The notes: generated by a model not told the origin, from the sequence alone. DNA of 48,145 bases from Thermodesulfovibrionia bacterium (GCA_945786855.1 CALZGI010000056.1:1-48145), one strand, 5' to 3'. Numbered from the stretch's first letter, positions 16,524-24,590 are shown. Made by a program: numbers and translations.

Positions 16524-17582
16524 TCAGTCAAGGCCGACTAAATTATACTCAGTGCTTCCGAGCCCTATTTTCCGGGCATAGTTAAATTCATGTACATGGG
16601 ACTCTATCCTTCCCCCCCGGGAAAAAATATCCTCCGCCGGTGTCAGTAGATTATAACAGGCCTTATCCACAGCAAGAATATCCTTCGATGCAAGCACACC
16701 CGCATCATCGACTATCCGTCTGTCATCGCCTGCAATGCAGTCACATTCCTCGGTTACATCAAAAACAAAGTTAATAAACATTTTTCGCTTAATCAGGGAA
16801 AGGATACCGCAGGCATATTCGGCCATTCTCTCGGCAAAAATAAGTGCATCCTCCTGCCAGTTAATTCGGACAGCATCGAACTTGCATGCGGCAATACATT
16901 CACAGCAGCCTATACACAGGTTCGAATCAATACATGCCTTCCCGCTGACTTCCGAGATGACCGAAACGGGACATGTTTCCATACAGGTTCCGCAGAGAGT
17001 ACAGACATCAGTATTGATAACCGGCTTCAGTGAAGAATGCTGTATCTGTTTGCCCGCCCGGGACGCCATACCCATGGCAACATTCTTGACGGATCCGGCA
17101 AAGCCTGACATGATATGACCTGTTATATGGGAGAGAACGATCAGATCTTCGAGAACATTGACGAGTGATGGGACTTTAATTTCTTTTACATTATGAAAGT
17201 CCATTTTAATTGTCCGTGAATCGGTACCGAACACACTGTCGGCGATTATGTAGGGACAGCCCAGATTGTCCGGGGTAAACCCCTTCCCGTAAGCGAGGTT
17301 CAGGTGGTCGACCGAATTCTGTCTCCGCCCTTTATATATGACATTCGTGTCGAAGACAAATGGTTTCGCTCCCTGCTCCTTCAGCATCTCAACCAGCACC
17401 CTCACCACATCAGGTTTTATATATCCTGTGCTTCCCTCGTCCCCTACTGTCATTTTGATACCTACAAATGTACCCCTGCCGAATGCTGAGAGAAGGGGGG
17501 TGACGTGCTGTAGTAATGCTTTAAAACAGTCTGCGTGGCCCTGCCCTTCTCTTAACGTACTGCAATACACATCAGGCTTCAT
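16524..17582 (-). CDS. DUF362 protein with two 4Fe-4S ferredoxin clusters
   Basis: The 352-aa product begins with a DUF362 domain (FVGIKMTVGDEGSTGYIKPDVVRVLVEMLKEQGAKPFVFDT; later LVNVLEDLIVLSHITGHIMSGFAGSVKNVAMG). A ferredoxin insert at about 190-245 carries CTLCGTCMETCP and CIGCCECIAAC, enough for two 4Fe-4S clusters. Such proteins are cytoplasmic iron-sulfur proteins of unknown reaction, common in anaerobes. GAGG precedes ATG at suitable spacing, inside the end of the DUF2156 gene, from which it is separated by four bases. Convergence with motB leaves no room for a separate terminator. Confidence 0.85.
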   Translation of the reverse strand: MKPDVYCSTLREGQGHADCFKALLQHVTPLLSAFGRGTFVGIKMTVGDEGSTGYIKPDVVRVLVEMLKEQGAKPFVFDTNVIYKGRRQNSVDHLNLAYGKGFTPDNLGCPYIIADSVFGTDSRTIKMDFHNVKEIKVPSLVNVLEDLIVLSHITGHIMSGFAGSVKNVAMGMASRAGKQIQHSSLKPVINTDVCTLCGTCMETCPVSVISEVSGKACIDSNLCIGCCECIAACKFDAVRINWQEDALIFAERMAEYACGILSLIKRKMFINFVFDVTEECDCIAGDDRRIVDDAGVLASKDILAVDKACYNLLTPAEDIFSRGGRIESHVHEFNYARKIGLGSTEYNLVGLD

Positions 17583-17586
17583 TCAA

Positions 17587-18492
17587 TCACTCCTCTCTTA
17601 GTGCAGTCACTCTGTATTTTTTCACAAATCGAACAGGGTTATAGGACAGCTTTGAATCCCTCAGACCGGGGATCCCGAGGTCCTGCTCACGATTGACAAA
17701 CGTACAGTCAGGGGCCTCGTGAATCAGGAACTCCTGATTTATCACCTGGTAAAGCCCTGTCATGTGGGCATGTGCCTTTTCGATATGGATTACGAGGGTG
17801 TCGTCAAGCATTTTCTCCCCCAGGGTCAGCGCCGCAATTTTACCGTCCACCCTTATGATCCCTCCCCTTAACCCCAGAGAATCATAATTATTCAGCATCT
17901 CCAGGATAGCACACCGTTCCTTGTTCAGGCCGTAGTACTTCTCACACTCCCTTACTTCGCACCAGTAATCTTCGAACTCAAGGCACTCTCCGATCATCTT
18001 CGATGTCAGGGTTTCATATTTATACGCATAGGTATTCCTGAACTTGTTTGCCTTGTTTTTCTTTTTGTGGAACTTCCTGCCGCTGAGTTCTGAAAGTTCC
18101 CTGACATTGTAGAGGTAATCAAAGTGATCCCGTTCTTCTTCCACCTCAAATTTCTCCCTGTTCCGCAGACAGGAGTTTACAAAACTCTCGGGGACTCTCT
18201 CGATATAAGCGCTGGCCTTCTGATGATGAAGATAGTGAAGGGCATCGTCGAGAGCTGTTCCTATTTCAGTGTTCCCCAGCGGAGCAAAAAGGGAGACAGG
18301 CTCGGTGTCTTTGAGGATTATTACGTTGCCTTTCAGAACAGACAGTTGAAAAGCGTAGGTGTCTCTGTATGCAAAGAGGTTGGTGAATGTATACTCCGAA
18401 GCTTCAAGGGGGTAGTTCGTGAAAAAAGTGTTCATCTCGTCCCTGTGAACCAGATCAATTCCAGCAAACTGAGGGAAGTCAGGAATTTTCAT
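17587..18492 (-). CDS. DUF2156 (LPG-synthase C-terminal-like) protein
   Basis: A 301-aa soluble protein of the DUF2156 type, a double-GNAT fold related to the C-terminal domain of phosphatidylglycerol lysyltransferases. Visible family stretches are EYTFTNLFAYRDTYAFQLS, KKNKANKFRNTYAYKYETL, GGIIRVDGKIAALTLGEKM, and the end FVNREQDLGIPGLRDSKLSYNP. It has no membrane part, so it is not a full lysyltransferase; the acyl or aminoacyl acceptor is unknown. No Shine-Dalgarno is present, but a TATAAT sits eight bases before the ATG, compatible with a leaderless start. It is coupled to the DUF362/ferredoxin gene. Confidence 0.8.
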   Translation of the reverse strand: MKIPDFPQFAGIDLVHRDEMNTFFTNYPLEASEYTFTNLFAYRDTYAFQLSVLKGNVIILKDTEPVSLFAPLGNTEIGTALDDALHYLHHQKASAYIERVPESFVNSCLRNREKFEVEEERDHFDYLYNVRELSELSGRKFHKKKNKANKFRNTYAYKYETLTSKMIGECLEFEDYWCEVRECEKYYGLNKERCAILEMLNNYDSLGLRGGIIRVDGKIAALTLGEKMLDDTLVIHIEKAHAHMTGLYQVINQEFLIHEAPDCTFVNREQDLGIPGLRDSKLSYNPVRFVKKYRVTALREE

Positions 18493-18615
18493 GCTTCTAA
18501 ATTATATCTCAAACAGTTCTCCCCCGTGTTATTTTTATGGCGCGATCGACCTCAATGCATCGGAGGGACAGGGTATCAATGTGAAATGTAAAAAAACAGG
18601 AATATCAGGACTGTA

Positions 18616-18750
18616 TTAAGGAAAAAAGAAAGTGTCATACCGGTTTTCATTTCGACTTGTCATCTGATCGATGTACAGATTTCCGTTGAAATCAATAAAT
18701 GCTGCACCGGCACATACCGGATTCCCGGTCCACCAGGAAGGGCAAACCCC
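18616..18750 (-). pseudogene. Possible short gene remnant
   Basis: A 44-codon frame open between two stops has coding-like composition (VCAGAAFIDFNGNLYIDQM) but no start codon and no ribosome-binding site. It lies downstream of the lipoprotein gene on the same strand. The FIDFNGNLYI stretch looks like a beta-propeller strand. It may be the decayed end of a lost gene, or chance. Confidence 0.2.
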
Positions 18751-18776
18751 TTATAATATTTATGGGGAATTCTCAA

Positions 18777-19217
18777 TCAGTGTTTCATTTTTCGGGGCAT
18801 GTTCTTAAGAGTGCAGCTGAATGACACCTTCACAGGCTCATCATTCACATTGTCCCACATCAGGCAGTAGAACTCCTGATCTTCCGTAAAGAAGTCGTGC
18901 CCTGCAGGGTCTATCATGCCCTTGCCCATCATCACTCCTTTTTTCTGAACCGGATATTTGACTTCATCCTCAGCATGGTAGTGGATGTTAAAATTGACAA
19001 AGTCGGAGGAATCAAAATCATAATCAAAGACCATCCCGGGCTTCAACTCGATACACTCTTCATATGATCTGCCGGGTTTTATGATAAATCTGTCATGAAC
19101 AACTTCCCCACCGGCTTCTTTTTTCAGCACATTTGATGTTTTGTCCGCAGAAGTGGAACAACCGCTGATAGCGACAATGACTAACAAATAAAGAAACATA
19201 ATTTTCAAAGGTTTCAT
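18777..19217 (-). CDS. Lipoprotein of unknown function
   Basis: A 146-aa lipoprotein: a hydrophobic signal with lipobox AISGC (Cys20), then a Ser/Thr/Lys linker and a compact beta-rich domain. The segment GRSYEECIELKPGMVFDYDFDSSDFVNFNIHYH..VKYPVQKKGV contains clustered Asp, His and Glu that could bind a metal, and a Phe/Tyr-rich CLMWDNVNDEPVKVSFSCTL near the end resembles emp24/GOLD-like or carbohydrate-binding sandwiches. I do not recognise a named family. GGAGGG lies a few bases before ATG. It is monocistronic as far as seen; the next gene downstream on the strand is the DUF2156 gene 284 bases away. Confidence 0.65.
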   Translation of the reverse strand: MKPLKIMFLYLLVIVAISGCSTSADKTSNVLKKEAGGEVVHDRFIIKPGRSYEECIELKPGMVFDYDFDSSDFVNFNIHYHAEDEVKYPVQKKGVMMGKGMIDPAGHDFFTEDQEFYCLMWDNVNDEPVKVSFSCTLKNMPRKMKH

Positions 19218-19442
19218 GTGCCCTCCTTCAAATAATTTTTCTTATATAATAACAATTATAAGCCAATTCATGTCATTAATGCCAAATGAAAATAAACAGT
19301 TCCTATCTTGGGACAAAAAGTCCTGGGGTGGTATTAAAGTAAGTACTCTTTTTTATGGTTGCAGCAATTAATTCAGATAATTTCAGTTGTGATCGTACAT
19401 ATACTACCCTGCAAGGATATAACTCTTTGCACGCCTGTGATT

Positions 19443-19796
19443 TTATGCAGTTGTACCCCTCCCCTTTTCCAGCTCTGCAATAAAATCTTTTGCATCCTTG
19501 AACCCTACGGAACGATGAATTTCATCACCCTGGGCGTTCAGAATAATATGTGTCGGCGTAGCAGTTATACCGAAACGGTGAAACTGTTCCGCGTCCCTTC
19601 CTGACTCGTACTGAAGGGGAACATAGTTCTGATTAATATAGCTTTGAACATCAGCATTAAGAAACGTACCTGTTTCCATTCTTTTGCAGGGGCCTCACAA
19701 TGGGCTGAAAAAGTCAATTATCAGGAACTTCTCCTGCTCTTTTGCGGCAGCAAGAGCCTTGCTGAGTTGATTCATCCATTGAATATTTTCTGTCAA
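19443..19796 (-). CDS. Thioredoxin-like selenoprotein (UGPC motif, TGA = Sec34)
   Basis: Read from TTG at 19794-19796 with AAGGAGG six bases upstream, the frame gives 117 codons with a single internal TGA (19695-19697, codon 34). Around it the protein is LIIDFFSPL-U-GPCKRMETGTF, matching the thioredoxin active site DFWAPWCGPCK. So TGA replaces the first catalytic Cys while Cys37 remains. After it come YVPLQYESGRDAEQFHRFGITATPTHIILNAQG, with the cis-Pro loop TPT, so the fold is complete with no other disruption. An 18-base hairpin with loop AGGUAC follows the TGA at the expected SECIS distance. The protein has no signal peptide and should be a cytoplasmic thiol/selenol oxidoreductase. It needs SelA, SelB, SelC and SelD, none of which are in this window. 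If Sec were not inserted, the downstream ATG would leave a useless 78-aa piece. A sense mutation or sequencing error (TGT/TGC to TGA) is the alternative. Confidence 0.8.
19660..19677 (-). promoter_or_regulatory. Candidate bacterial SECIS hairpin
   Basis: On the transcript, bases 18-35 after the UGA form GGAAAC-AGGUAC-GUUUCU: a 6-bp stem including one terminal G-U wobble, and a six-base loop. The second loop base is G, and GGU sits in the loop as in the E. coli fdhF SECIS (AGGU). Position and size fall in the usual range for bacterial SECIS elements. Confidence 0.6.
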
Positions 19797-19836
19797 AGGG
19801 TGTCCTCCTTTCCGGCGCGGCATTCTTCCGTCCTAC

Positions 19837-19868
19837 ATCAATTTTAACCTAATTGATCAGTAAGTCAA
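19837..19868 (-). promoter_or_regulatory. Promoter with overlapping palindrome for the selenoprotein gene
   Basis: On the minus strand TTGACT (19863-19868) and TAAAAT (19841-19846) are separated by 16 bases, about 40 bases before the TTG start. A perfect inverted repeat ATCAATT (19837-19843) / AATTGAT (19851-19857) covers the -10 box and so could be a repressor operator. ATCAA..TTGAT half-sites resemble those of ArsR-type regulators; that is only a resemblance. Confidence 0.5.
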
Positions 19869-20043
19869 GCAGAGGAGATTCTTACAGTGCATTTATTCAT
19901 ATTGACATATGATAGAAAAGATGATAAATTTTTGTAGAAATTCGGCCTCATCAGTGATTCAATACCAACAGCGCAGACAGGGCTGCACATTTCAGAATAA
20001 CGATACTATCTAGACACATACAAGCGGTTATAGAAAAATTCTT

Positions 20044-20514
20044 ATGCCAGATCTTTTAGTTAAATTATACGATCTTCCCGACATTGTCCCCCACATTCAG
20101 AAACTTCAAGAAGAAGGTGTTCATGTTCGGACGTCAATGGCATATGAAAAGCATCAGGTTGTTCAATGGGTACTGGCAAACTTCGGACAGGGATGGGCGA
20201 GTGAATGCGATGTTTCATTCAGTAACAGTCCTATCACATGTTTCATCGCTACCGAAAACGCACGCATAGTTGGCTTTGCCTGCTATGACTCCACAGCAAA
20301 AAACTTCTTCGGCCCCATTGGTGTTGCAGAGAACTGCCGCAACAGAAATATCGGGGAAACCCTTCTCCTTTCCTGCCTGAAGGCATCGGCTTCAGCCGGT
20401 TACAGGTACTCAATCATCGGGGGCGTTGAGTCTGTTGAATTCTACAAAAAGACTGCGGGAGCTATTGAAATTCCCGGGTCTTCACCCGGAATATATGGAG
20501 AAAGGCTTGAATAA
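20044..20514 (+). CDS. GNAT-family N-acetyltransferase
   Basis: A 156-aa protein with the GNAT fold: CFIATENARIVGFACYD (strands 2-4), then IGVAENCRNRNIGETLLLSCLKASASAGYRYSIIGGVESVEFYKKTAG. The R/N-x-x-N-I-G stretch takes the place of the acetyl-CoA pyrophosphate loop (Q/R-x-x-G-x-G/A), which is a little unusual but within family range. The acceptor is unknown. It has no recognisable Shine-Dalgarno. It lies alone between the selenoprotein gene (divergent) and the PP2C gene (same strand, 185 bases on). Confidence 0.7.
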   Translation: MPDLLVKLYDLPDIVPHIQKLQEEGVHVRTSMAYEKHQVVQWVLANFGQGWASECDVSFSNSPITCFIATENARIVGFACYDSTAKNFFGPIGVAENCRNRNIGETLLLSCLKASASAGYRYSIIGGVESVEFYKKTAGAIEIPGSSPGIYGERLE

Positions 20515-20630
20515 ATCAGGAAGCCTGTGCAAAAGACATTTCCAAATTTGGGCACGTCAGAATATTAAAAAGACCTGAGCACCTATCAGGAGACATCGAG
20601 AGCTGAAATATTGAGTCATCGTGACATTCC

Positions 20631-20664
20631 TGATTTTCCTCCTTTATGGGGGGCAGGAAAATCA
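20631..20664 (+). promoter_or_regulatory. Hairpin in the PP2C leader
   Basis: A perfect 10-bp inverted repeat TGATTTTCCT (20631-20640) / AGGAAAATCA (20655-20664) with a C/G-rich 14-base loop that can extend the stem by two or more pairs. It ends 35 bases before the PP2C start. No T-tract follows, so an operator or RNA structure is more likely than a terminator. Confidence 0.35.
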
Positions 20665-20699
20665 ATTCCTAATCTTTCGTTATTTATGTATATTAGACT

Positions 20700-21434
20700 A
20701 TGCCGGTGATAACTTATTTTGGTACGTCCGATAGAGGTCTAAAAAGGTCAAACAATGAAGACTCCTTTGTTGTGAAACCGGACCTTGGATTCGCAGTAGT
20801 AGCCGACGGAATGGGAGGGCCTGCTTTCGGTGAAGTCGCCAGTGATATCTTCACCAGAACAGCAGCGGATATTTTTTCCGGCACAGACGGGATGGATGAG
20901 GGGAATATCTCTGAAATTGTACAGAACATATTTCAACTGTCCAATGAAATAATATTCAGGACTGCCGAAAAGAACCCACGACAGCATGGAATGGGGTGCA
21001 CTGCAGAACTGCTGGCCTTTTATAATCAGAGCTACATAGTTGGCCATGTGGGGGACAGCCGCACCTATCTTTTCAGGGATGGGAAACTGAAACAGATTAC
21101 ACAGGACCATTCAGTTGTGCAGGATCAGCTGGACAAGGGGATGATTACTCAGGTGGAAGCCAGGAATCATGCCCTCAAACATGTCATACTGCGGGCTGTG
21201 GGCGTAAAGGAATCCCTGGTGGTTGATCTTATACAAGGGAAAACAATCGCAGGAGATCTTTTTCTCCTCTGCTCTGACGGCCTGACAGATATGGTGGATA
21301 ACACGGCTATCCGGGACGTACTGCTTCTCTCCCTTGGTATTTCGGAAAAGGGAGAAAAGTTGATTGAGCTTGCCAAATCAGCAGGGGGCAACGACAACGT
21401 TACCGTAGCTCTGTGCGAAGTCATGACAGCCTGA
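20700..21434 (+). CDS. PP2C-type Ser/Thr protein phosphatase
   Basis: A 244-aa single-domain PPM phosphatase that removes phosphate from Ser/Thr, depending on two Mn2+/Mg2+ ions. All metal-binding motifs are present: KRSNNEDSF (Asp21), VADGMGG (Asp36), GHVGDSRTYLF (Asp119), CSDGLTDM (Asp193) and GGNDNVTV (Asp232). Length and lack of membrane or sensor parts match bacterial PrpC/Stp-like enzymes. The usual partner, a Hanks-type kinase, is not in the window, so the substrate is open. No Shine-Dalgarno is visible before the ATG, and the leader contains a strong hairpin. The next gene, an AsmA-like protein, has its own promoter. Confidence 0.9.
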   Translation: MPVITYFGTSDRGLKRSNNEDSFVVKPDLGFAVVADGMGGPAFGEVASDIFTRTAADIFSGTDGMDEGNISEIVQNIFQLSNEIIFRTAEKNPRQHGMGCTAELLAFYNQSYIVGHVGDSRTYLFRDGKLKQITQDHSVVQDQLDKGMITQVEARNHALKHVILRAVGVKESLVVDLIQGKTIAGDLFLLCSDGLTDMVDNTAIRDVLLLSLGISEKGEKLIELAKSAGGNDNVTVALCEVMTA

Positions 21435-21525
21435 TGTCCTTCAAGCTCAATTGTGTGTGGATCGTTGAAAGAGGCCGTCCAGAAGAGCCTCGGGCATGTC
21501 GGAGAAGATCTGTCACTTAAAATAT

Positions 21526-21554
21526 TTGCAGATATAGTGATTTCATGATATATT
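21526..21554 (+). promoter_or_regulatory. Sigma-70-type promoter for the AsmA-like gene
   Basis: TTGCAG (21526-21531), a 17-base spacer and TATATT (21549-21554) lie 16 bases upstream of the ATG at 21571. Match and spacing are good for a housekeeping promoter; the leader would be very short. Confidence 0.45.
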
Positions 21555-21570
21555 TTATCAAAGAGAGAAT

Positions 21571-23715
21571 ATGAAAAAATTTCTTATCATAGCAGCCGGT
21601 GCTGTCGTTGTCGTCCTTATCGCTTTCACTCTGTTCATCAAATTCTACATTACTCCTGAAAGAGTCAAGTCATTTGTTGTTCCCACTGCTGAAAAGTCCC
21701 TCAACAGAAAAGTAGATATGGGAGACATAAGCATAGGCCTCCTGAAAGGCATCAGCCTGAGCGACTTTGCCATCAAGGAATCTGACGGGGAGAGTGATTT
21801 TGTCAAATTCAAGGAGTTTGTTCTCAAGATTAAACTGCTGCCTCTCCTGTCGAAACAGGTCATCATTGATGAGTTAAAGCTGGTATCACCTGAGATTAAA
21901 ATACATCGGGGGAAGAACGGGAAATTCAATTTTGAAGACATCGGGCAAAAGAAAGAAGATGCTGTCGAGAAAGCAAAGGAAGATGATGCGCCCGAAGAGG
22001 CCGGAGGTCTTCCAATATCTCTCCTTGTGAACAAGGTATCGGTAAAAGATGCAAAATTTTCGCTTTCCGATTTATTAAATGAGCTGCCTGATCTGAAGAG
22101 TTCAGCCGACATCGACATCAGCATCAAAAGCCTCGATGGCTCAAACCTGTCCACCGAAGGGAGCATTGATATCAAAGTGGACAGCCTTCTTATGAAAAAC
22201 CCTTCAGCAAAGTCCATAAAGGACCTTTCTGCAGGGATTAAATACGGACTGAACATAAATCTCGAATCTCTCGATATCCTTATCGACCGGGCAGACCTCG
22301 ATGTGCAGGGGATAAAGGCATCAATTAAGGGGGATATACGGAATACCAAAACATCACCCGATATCAATCTTGCCGTCACAGTACCAAAGGTAAAAAATGA
22401 TGAACTCCTCAAACTTGCTTCTCTTTTCACAGACCTCAGGGGACTGGCACTCTCCGGTGACCTTGCAGCTGATGTGAAGCTAACAGGTGCGGTTAAAAAA
22501 CTGGAGACCATGAAGGCCAGGGGGAGTATCTTGCTTGAAAAAGTGGGCATCAAATATGAGGAGATTGATGCAATGCTGGACGGGAACATCACCTTCGATG
22601 AAAAACTGCTGAATATTGACATGAAAAGCACCATCGATAAAAACACCGCGGAAATAAAAGGTTCCGTCAGGAATTACATGAAGAACCAGGATATTGAACT
22701 CAACATTTACGCGAAAGAACTGGCCCTCGATCAACTGATCCCTGCAGGAAAGTCTGAAAAAAAAACTACCGCCGGCAAGAAACCAGGGAAAGCAGGGGGA
22801 AAACCTTCCAAAGAAGCTGAACCCCTTGATCTGAAGCTTGCAGCAAAAGGAGAAATCAGAGTCGATTCCGCCCTGTACAAAAACATGGCCATGAATGATT
22901 TCCTCATGCAGTTTCAGTTTAAAAATAACAGGCTGAACATTTCGAAGATGTCGGCCAAGACAGGGAAAGGCACGCTGAACCTAAACAGCATCGTTGATCT
23001 CTCGAAGAGGGGCTACACGTACAAGCTCAAAAGCACCATCGACTCAGTTCATGCAGAAGAATTTATCAATGCCCTCGTGCCGAAAGCAAAAGACACAATT
23101 TTCGGGACATTCTCCCTGGACCTTGATGCAAATGGAGCAGGCACACTCATGGACAACATCAAAAAAAATCTGATTGCAAACGGAAATTTCAATATCAAGG
23201 ACGGCAAGATCGAGAACGCAGAGATTACCAGAAAGCTTTCAAAATTTCTCAGCGTCAAAGAACTGGAGACTATTAACCTGAAAAAAGCAGAAGGCACAGT
23301 GAAGGTAAATAATGGTGTAGCGCGTCTTGACAGCATATTCGAATCTGATGATTTGTCAATGGACCCCAGCGGGAACATAGGCCTCGATGAAACACTTGAC
23401 CTTGCCTTTGACCTGAGACTCTCTCCCCGACTTACGGGCAAGGCAATGAGTTCAAGCATTTCCAAATACATAAAAAGTGATGAGGGATGGGGGATGATAC
23501 CATTAATGGTCACCGGGACTTTCGGGGACCCGGGTTATATGGTAGATATCGAAAAAGCGGGCAAGCGGATTATAAAAAAAGAAGCGGGTAAACTTCTGGA
23601 CAAACTTCTGAAAAAAGACGAGGGGGAGAAAGCGACAACAAAGACGAAGAAAGAAGGGGAAGAGAAGAAAGAGATAAAACAGGTTGAGGACCTGTTGAAG
23701 GGGATATTCAAGTAA
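21571..23715 (+). CDS. AsmA-family protein
   Basis: A 714-aa protein with an N-terminal membrane segment (residues about 4-25), an AsmA N-terminal domain (YITPERVKSFVVPTAEKSLNRKVDMGDISIGLLKGISLSDFAIKES) and a long beta-rich region of repeating strands. The C-terminal AsmA_2-type part includes INGNFNIKDGKIEN-like and MVTGTFGDPGY stretches. AsmA-like proteins are periplasmic bridges implicated in outer-membrane assembly and, for relatives such as TamB and YhdP, lipid transport. Two low-complexity Lys/Glu stretches (about 128-150 and 395-415) and a highly charged tail (KKEGEEKKEIKQ) are additions typical of linkers. Transcription probably starts at the promoter just upstream. Confidence 0.85.
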   Translation: MKKFLIIAAGAVVVVLIAFTLFIKFYITPERVKSFVVPTAEKSLNRKVDMGDISIGLLKGISLSDFAIKESDGESDFVKFKEFVLKIKLLPLLSKQVIIDELKLVSPEIKIHRGKNGKFNFEDIGQKKEDAVEKAKEDDAPEEAGGLPISLLVNKVSVKDAKFSLSDLLNELPDLKSSADIDISIKSLDGSNLSTEGSIDIKVDSLLMKNPSAKSIKDLSAGIKYGLNINLESLDILIDRADLDVQGIKASIKGDIRNTKTSPDINLAVTVPKVKNDELLKLASLFTDLRGLALSGDLAADVKLTGAVKKLETMKARGSILLEKVGIKYEEIDAMLDGNITFDEKLLNIDMKSTIDKNTAEIKGSVRNYMKNQDIELNIYAKELALDQLIPAGKSEKKTTAGKKPGKAGGKPSKEAEPLDLKLAAKGEIRVDSALYKNMAMNDFLMQFQFKNNRLNISKMSAKTGKGTLNLNSIVDLSKRGYTYKLKSTIDSVHAEEFINALVPKAKDTIFGTFSLDLDANGAGTLMDNIKKNLIANGNFNIKDGKIENAEITRKLSKFLSVKELETINLKKAEGTVKVNNGVARLDSIFESDDLSMDPSGNIGLDETLDLAFDLRLSPRLTGKAMSSSISKYIKSDEGWGMIPLMVTGTFGDPGYMVDIEKAGKRIIKKEAGKLLDKLLKKDEGEKATTKTKKEGEEKKEIKQVEDLLKGIFK

Positions 23716-23780
23716 TCTGCTTGCTCCTGTTCAATGAATCCAGTGAACTATTAAAATCATTGAAAATACTTTATTGCTTA

Positions 23781-24581
23781 CTACAGCTTAAGTCCATCGA
23801 TAAAAGCGTCTATTTTCGAAATATATGTGTCCCGTGAAACAATAAAAGAATCATTATGCCCTCCCTGTAAATTAACAAACTCTTTCGGTTCCGGAGCATT
23901 GTCATACAGTTTCCTGCCTAACCGCAGGGGAACAATCTCATCGCTCAGACTGTGGAAATGCAGTTTCGGAATAGTTATTTGTTTTATTTTTTTCGATGAA
24001 TCAAAGGACGTTTTGTATACAAAGGACGGGATAAAGGGGAAATAGTTTTTCGCCATATCCCGGACAGAACTGAAACTCCCTTCGATAATGAGCCCTCCCA
24101 ATTCCCTCCTGCCGGCGAGGTCAACAATGACAGCACCGCCGAGAGACTCCCCGTAGCCGACAACCTCTCCGGGAGATGCTTTTCTTTCTTCCATCAGATA
24201 CGCATAAAAAGCCTCTGCATCGAGGGAGAGTCCTTTTTCTGAAGGACTCCCTTTACTCATTCCGTATCCCCGGTAATCAAAGATAAGAATATTCACATTA
24301 AGGGCGTGTAACATCCTTATCTTTTCCAGACGGTGACTGATGTTCCCGCCGTTTCCATGGCTTATAAGAAGAGTGGCGCGAGACTTGTCAGAAGGAATGT
24401 ACCAGCCCGATATCTGCACCCCGTCTTTTGTTGTAATGAAAATTTCGTCATAGGCCAGCCCCAGATCTTCCGGGGTCATTGCTATTTCCCGCATGGGAAA
24501 ATAAAGGCTTTTCCGTTCGATAAATCTGATAAAGAAAAAAAAGAGGACAAGAAGAGCAACAATTGCAATAACAGCTTTCAT
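23781..24581 (-). CDS. Alpha/beta hydrolase, membrane-anchored
   Basis: A 266-aa serine hydrolase. The N-terminal 20 residues are a membrane anchor (VIAIVALLVLFFFFI). The domain has the oxyanion motif ISHGNGGN, the strand FDYRGYGMSKG, the nucleophile elbow GYGESLGG (Ser146), SDEIVP (Asp214) and GGHNDS (His242), so the catalytic triad is complete. It resembles the BEM46/YfhR-type group; natural substrate unknown. I start it at ATG 24579-24581; the frame runs 12 codons further to TTG 24617, but those codons lie inside a dispersed inverted repeat and add no anchor. Divergence from family length is small. The Shine-Dalgarno is weak. Confidence 0.8.
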   Translation of the reverse strand: MKAVIAIVALLVLFFFFIRFIERKSLYFPMREIAMTPEDLGLAYDEIFITTKDGVQISGWYIPSDKSRATLLISHGNGGNISHRLEKIRMLHALNVNILIFDYRGYGMSKGSPSEKGLSLDAEAFYAYLMEERKASPGEVVGYGESLGGAVIVDLAGRRELGGLIIEGSFSSVRDMAKNYFPFIPSFVYKTSFDSSKKIKQITIPKLHFHSLSDEIVPLRLGRKLYDNAPEPKEFVNLQGGHNDSFIVSRDTYISKIDAFIDGLKL

Positions 24582-24590
24582 CAGTTCATC

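Noticed and set aside
19443-19679. A complete 78-aa protein starting at ATG 19679
   Set aside because: This would start in the middle of a thioredoxin fold and lack the active site. The upstream frame with TTG, ribosome-binding site and TGA-coded residue explains the sequence better.
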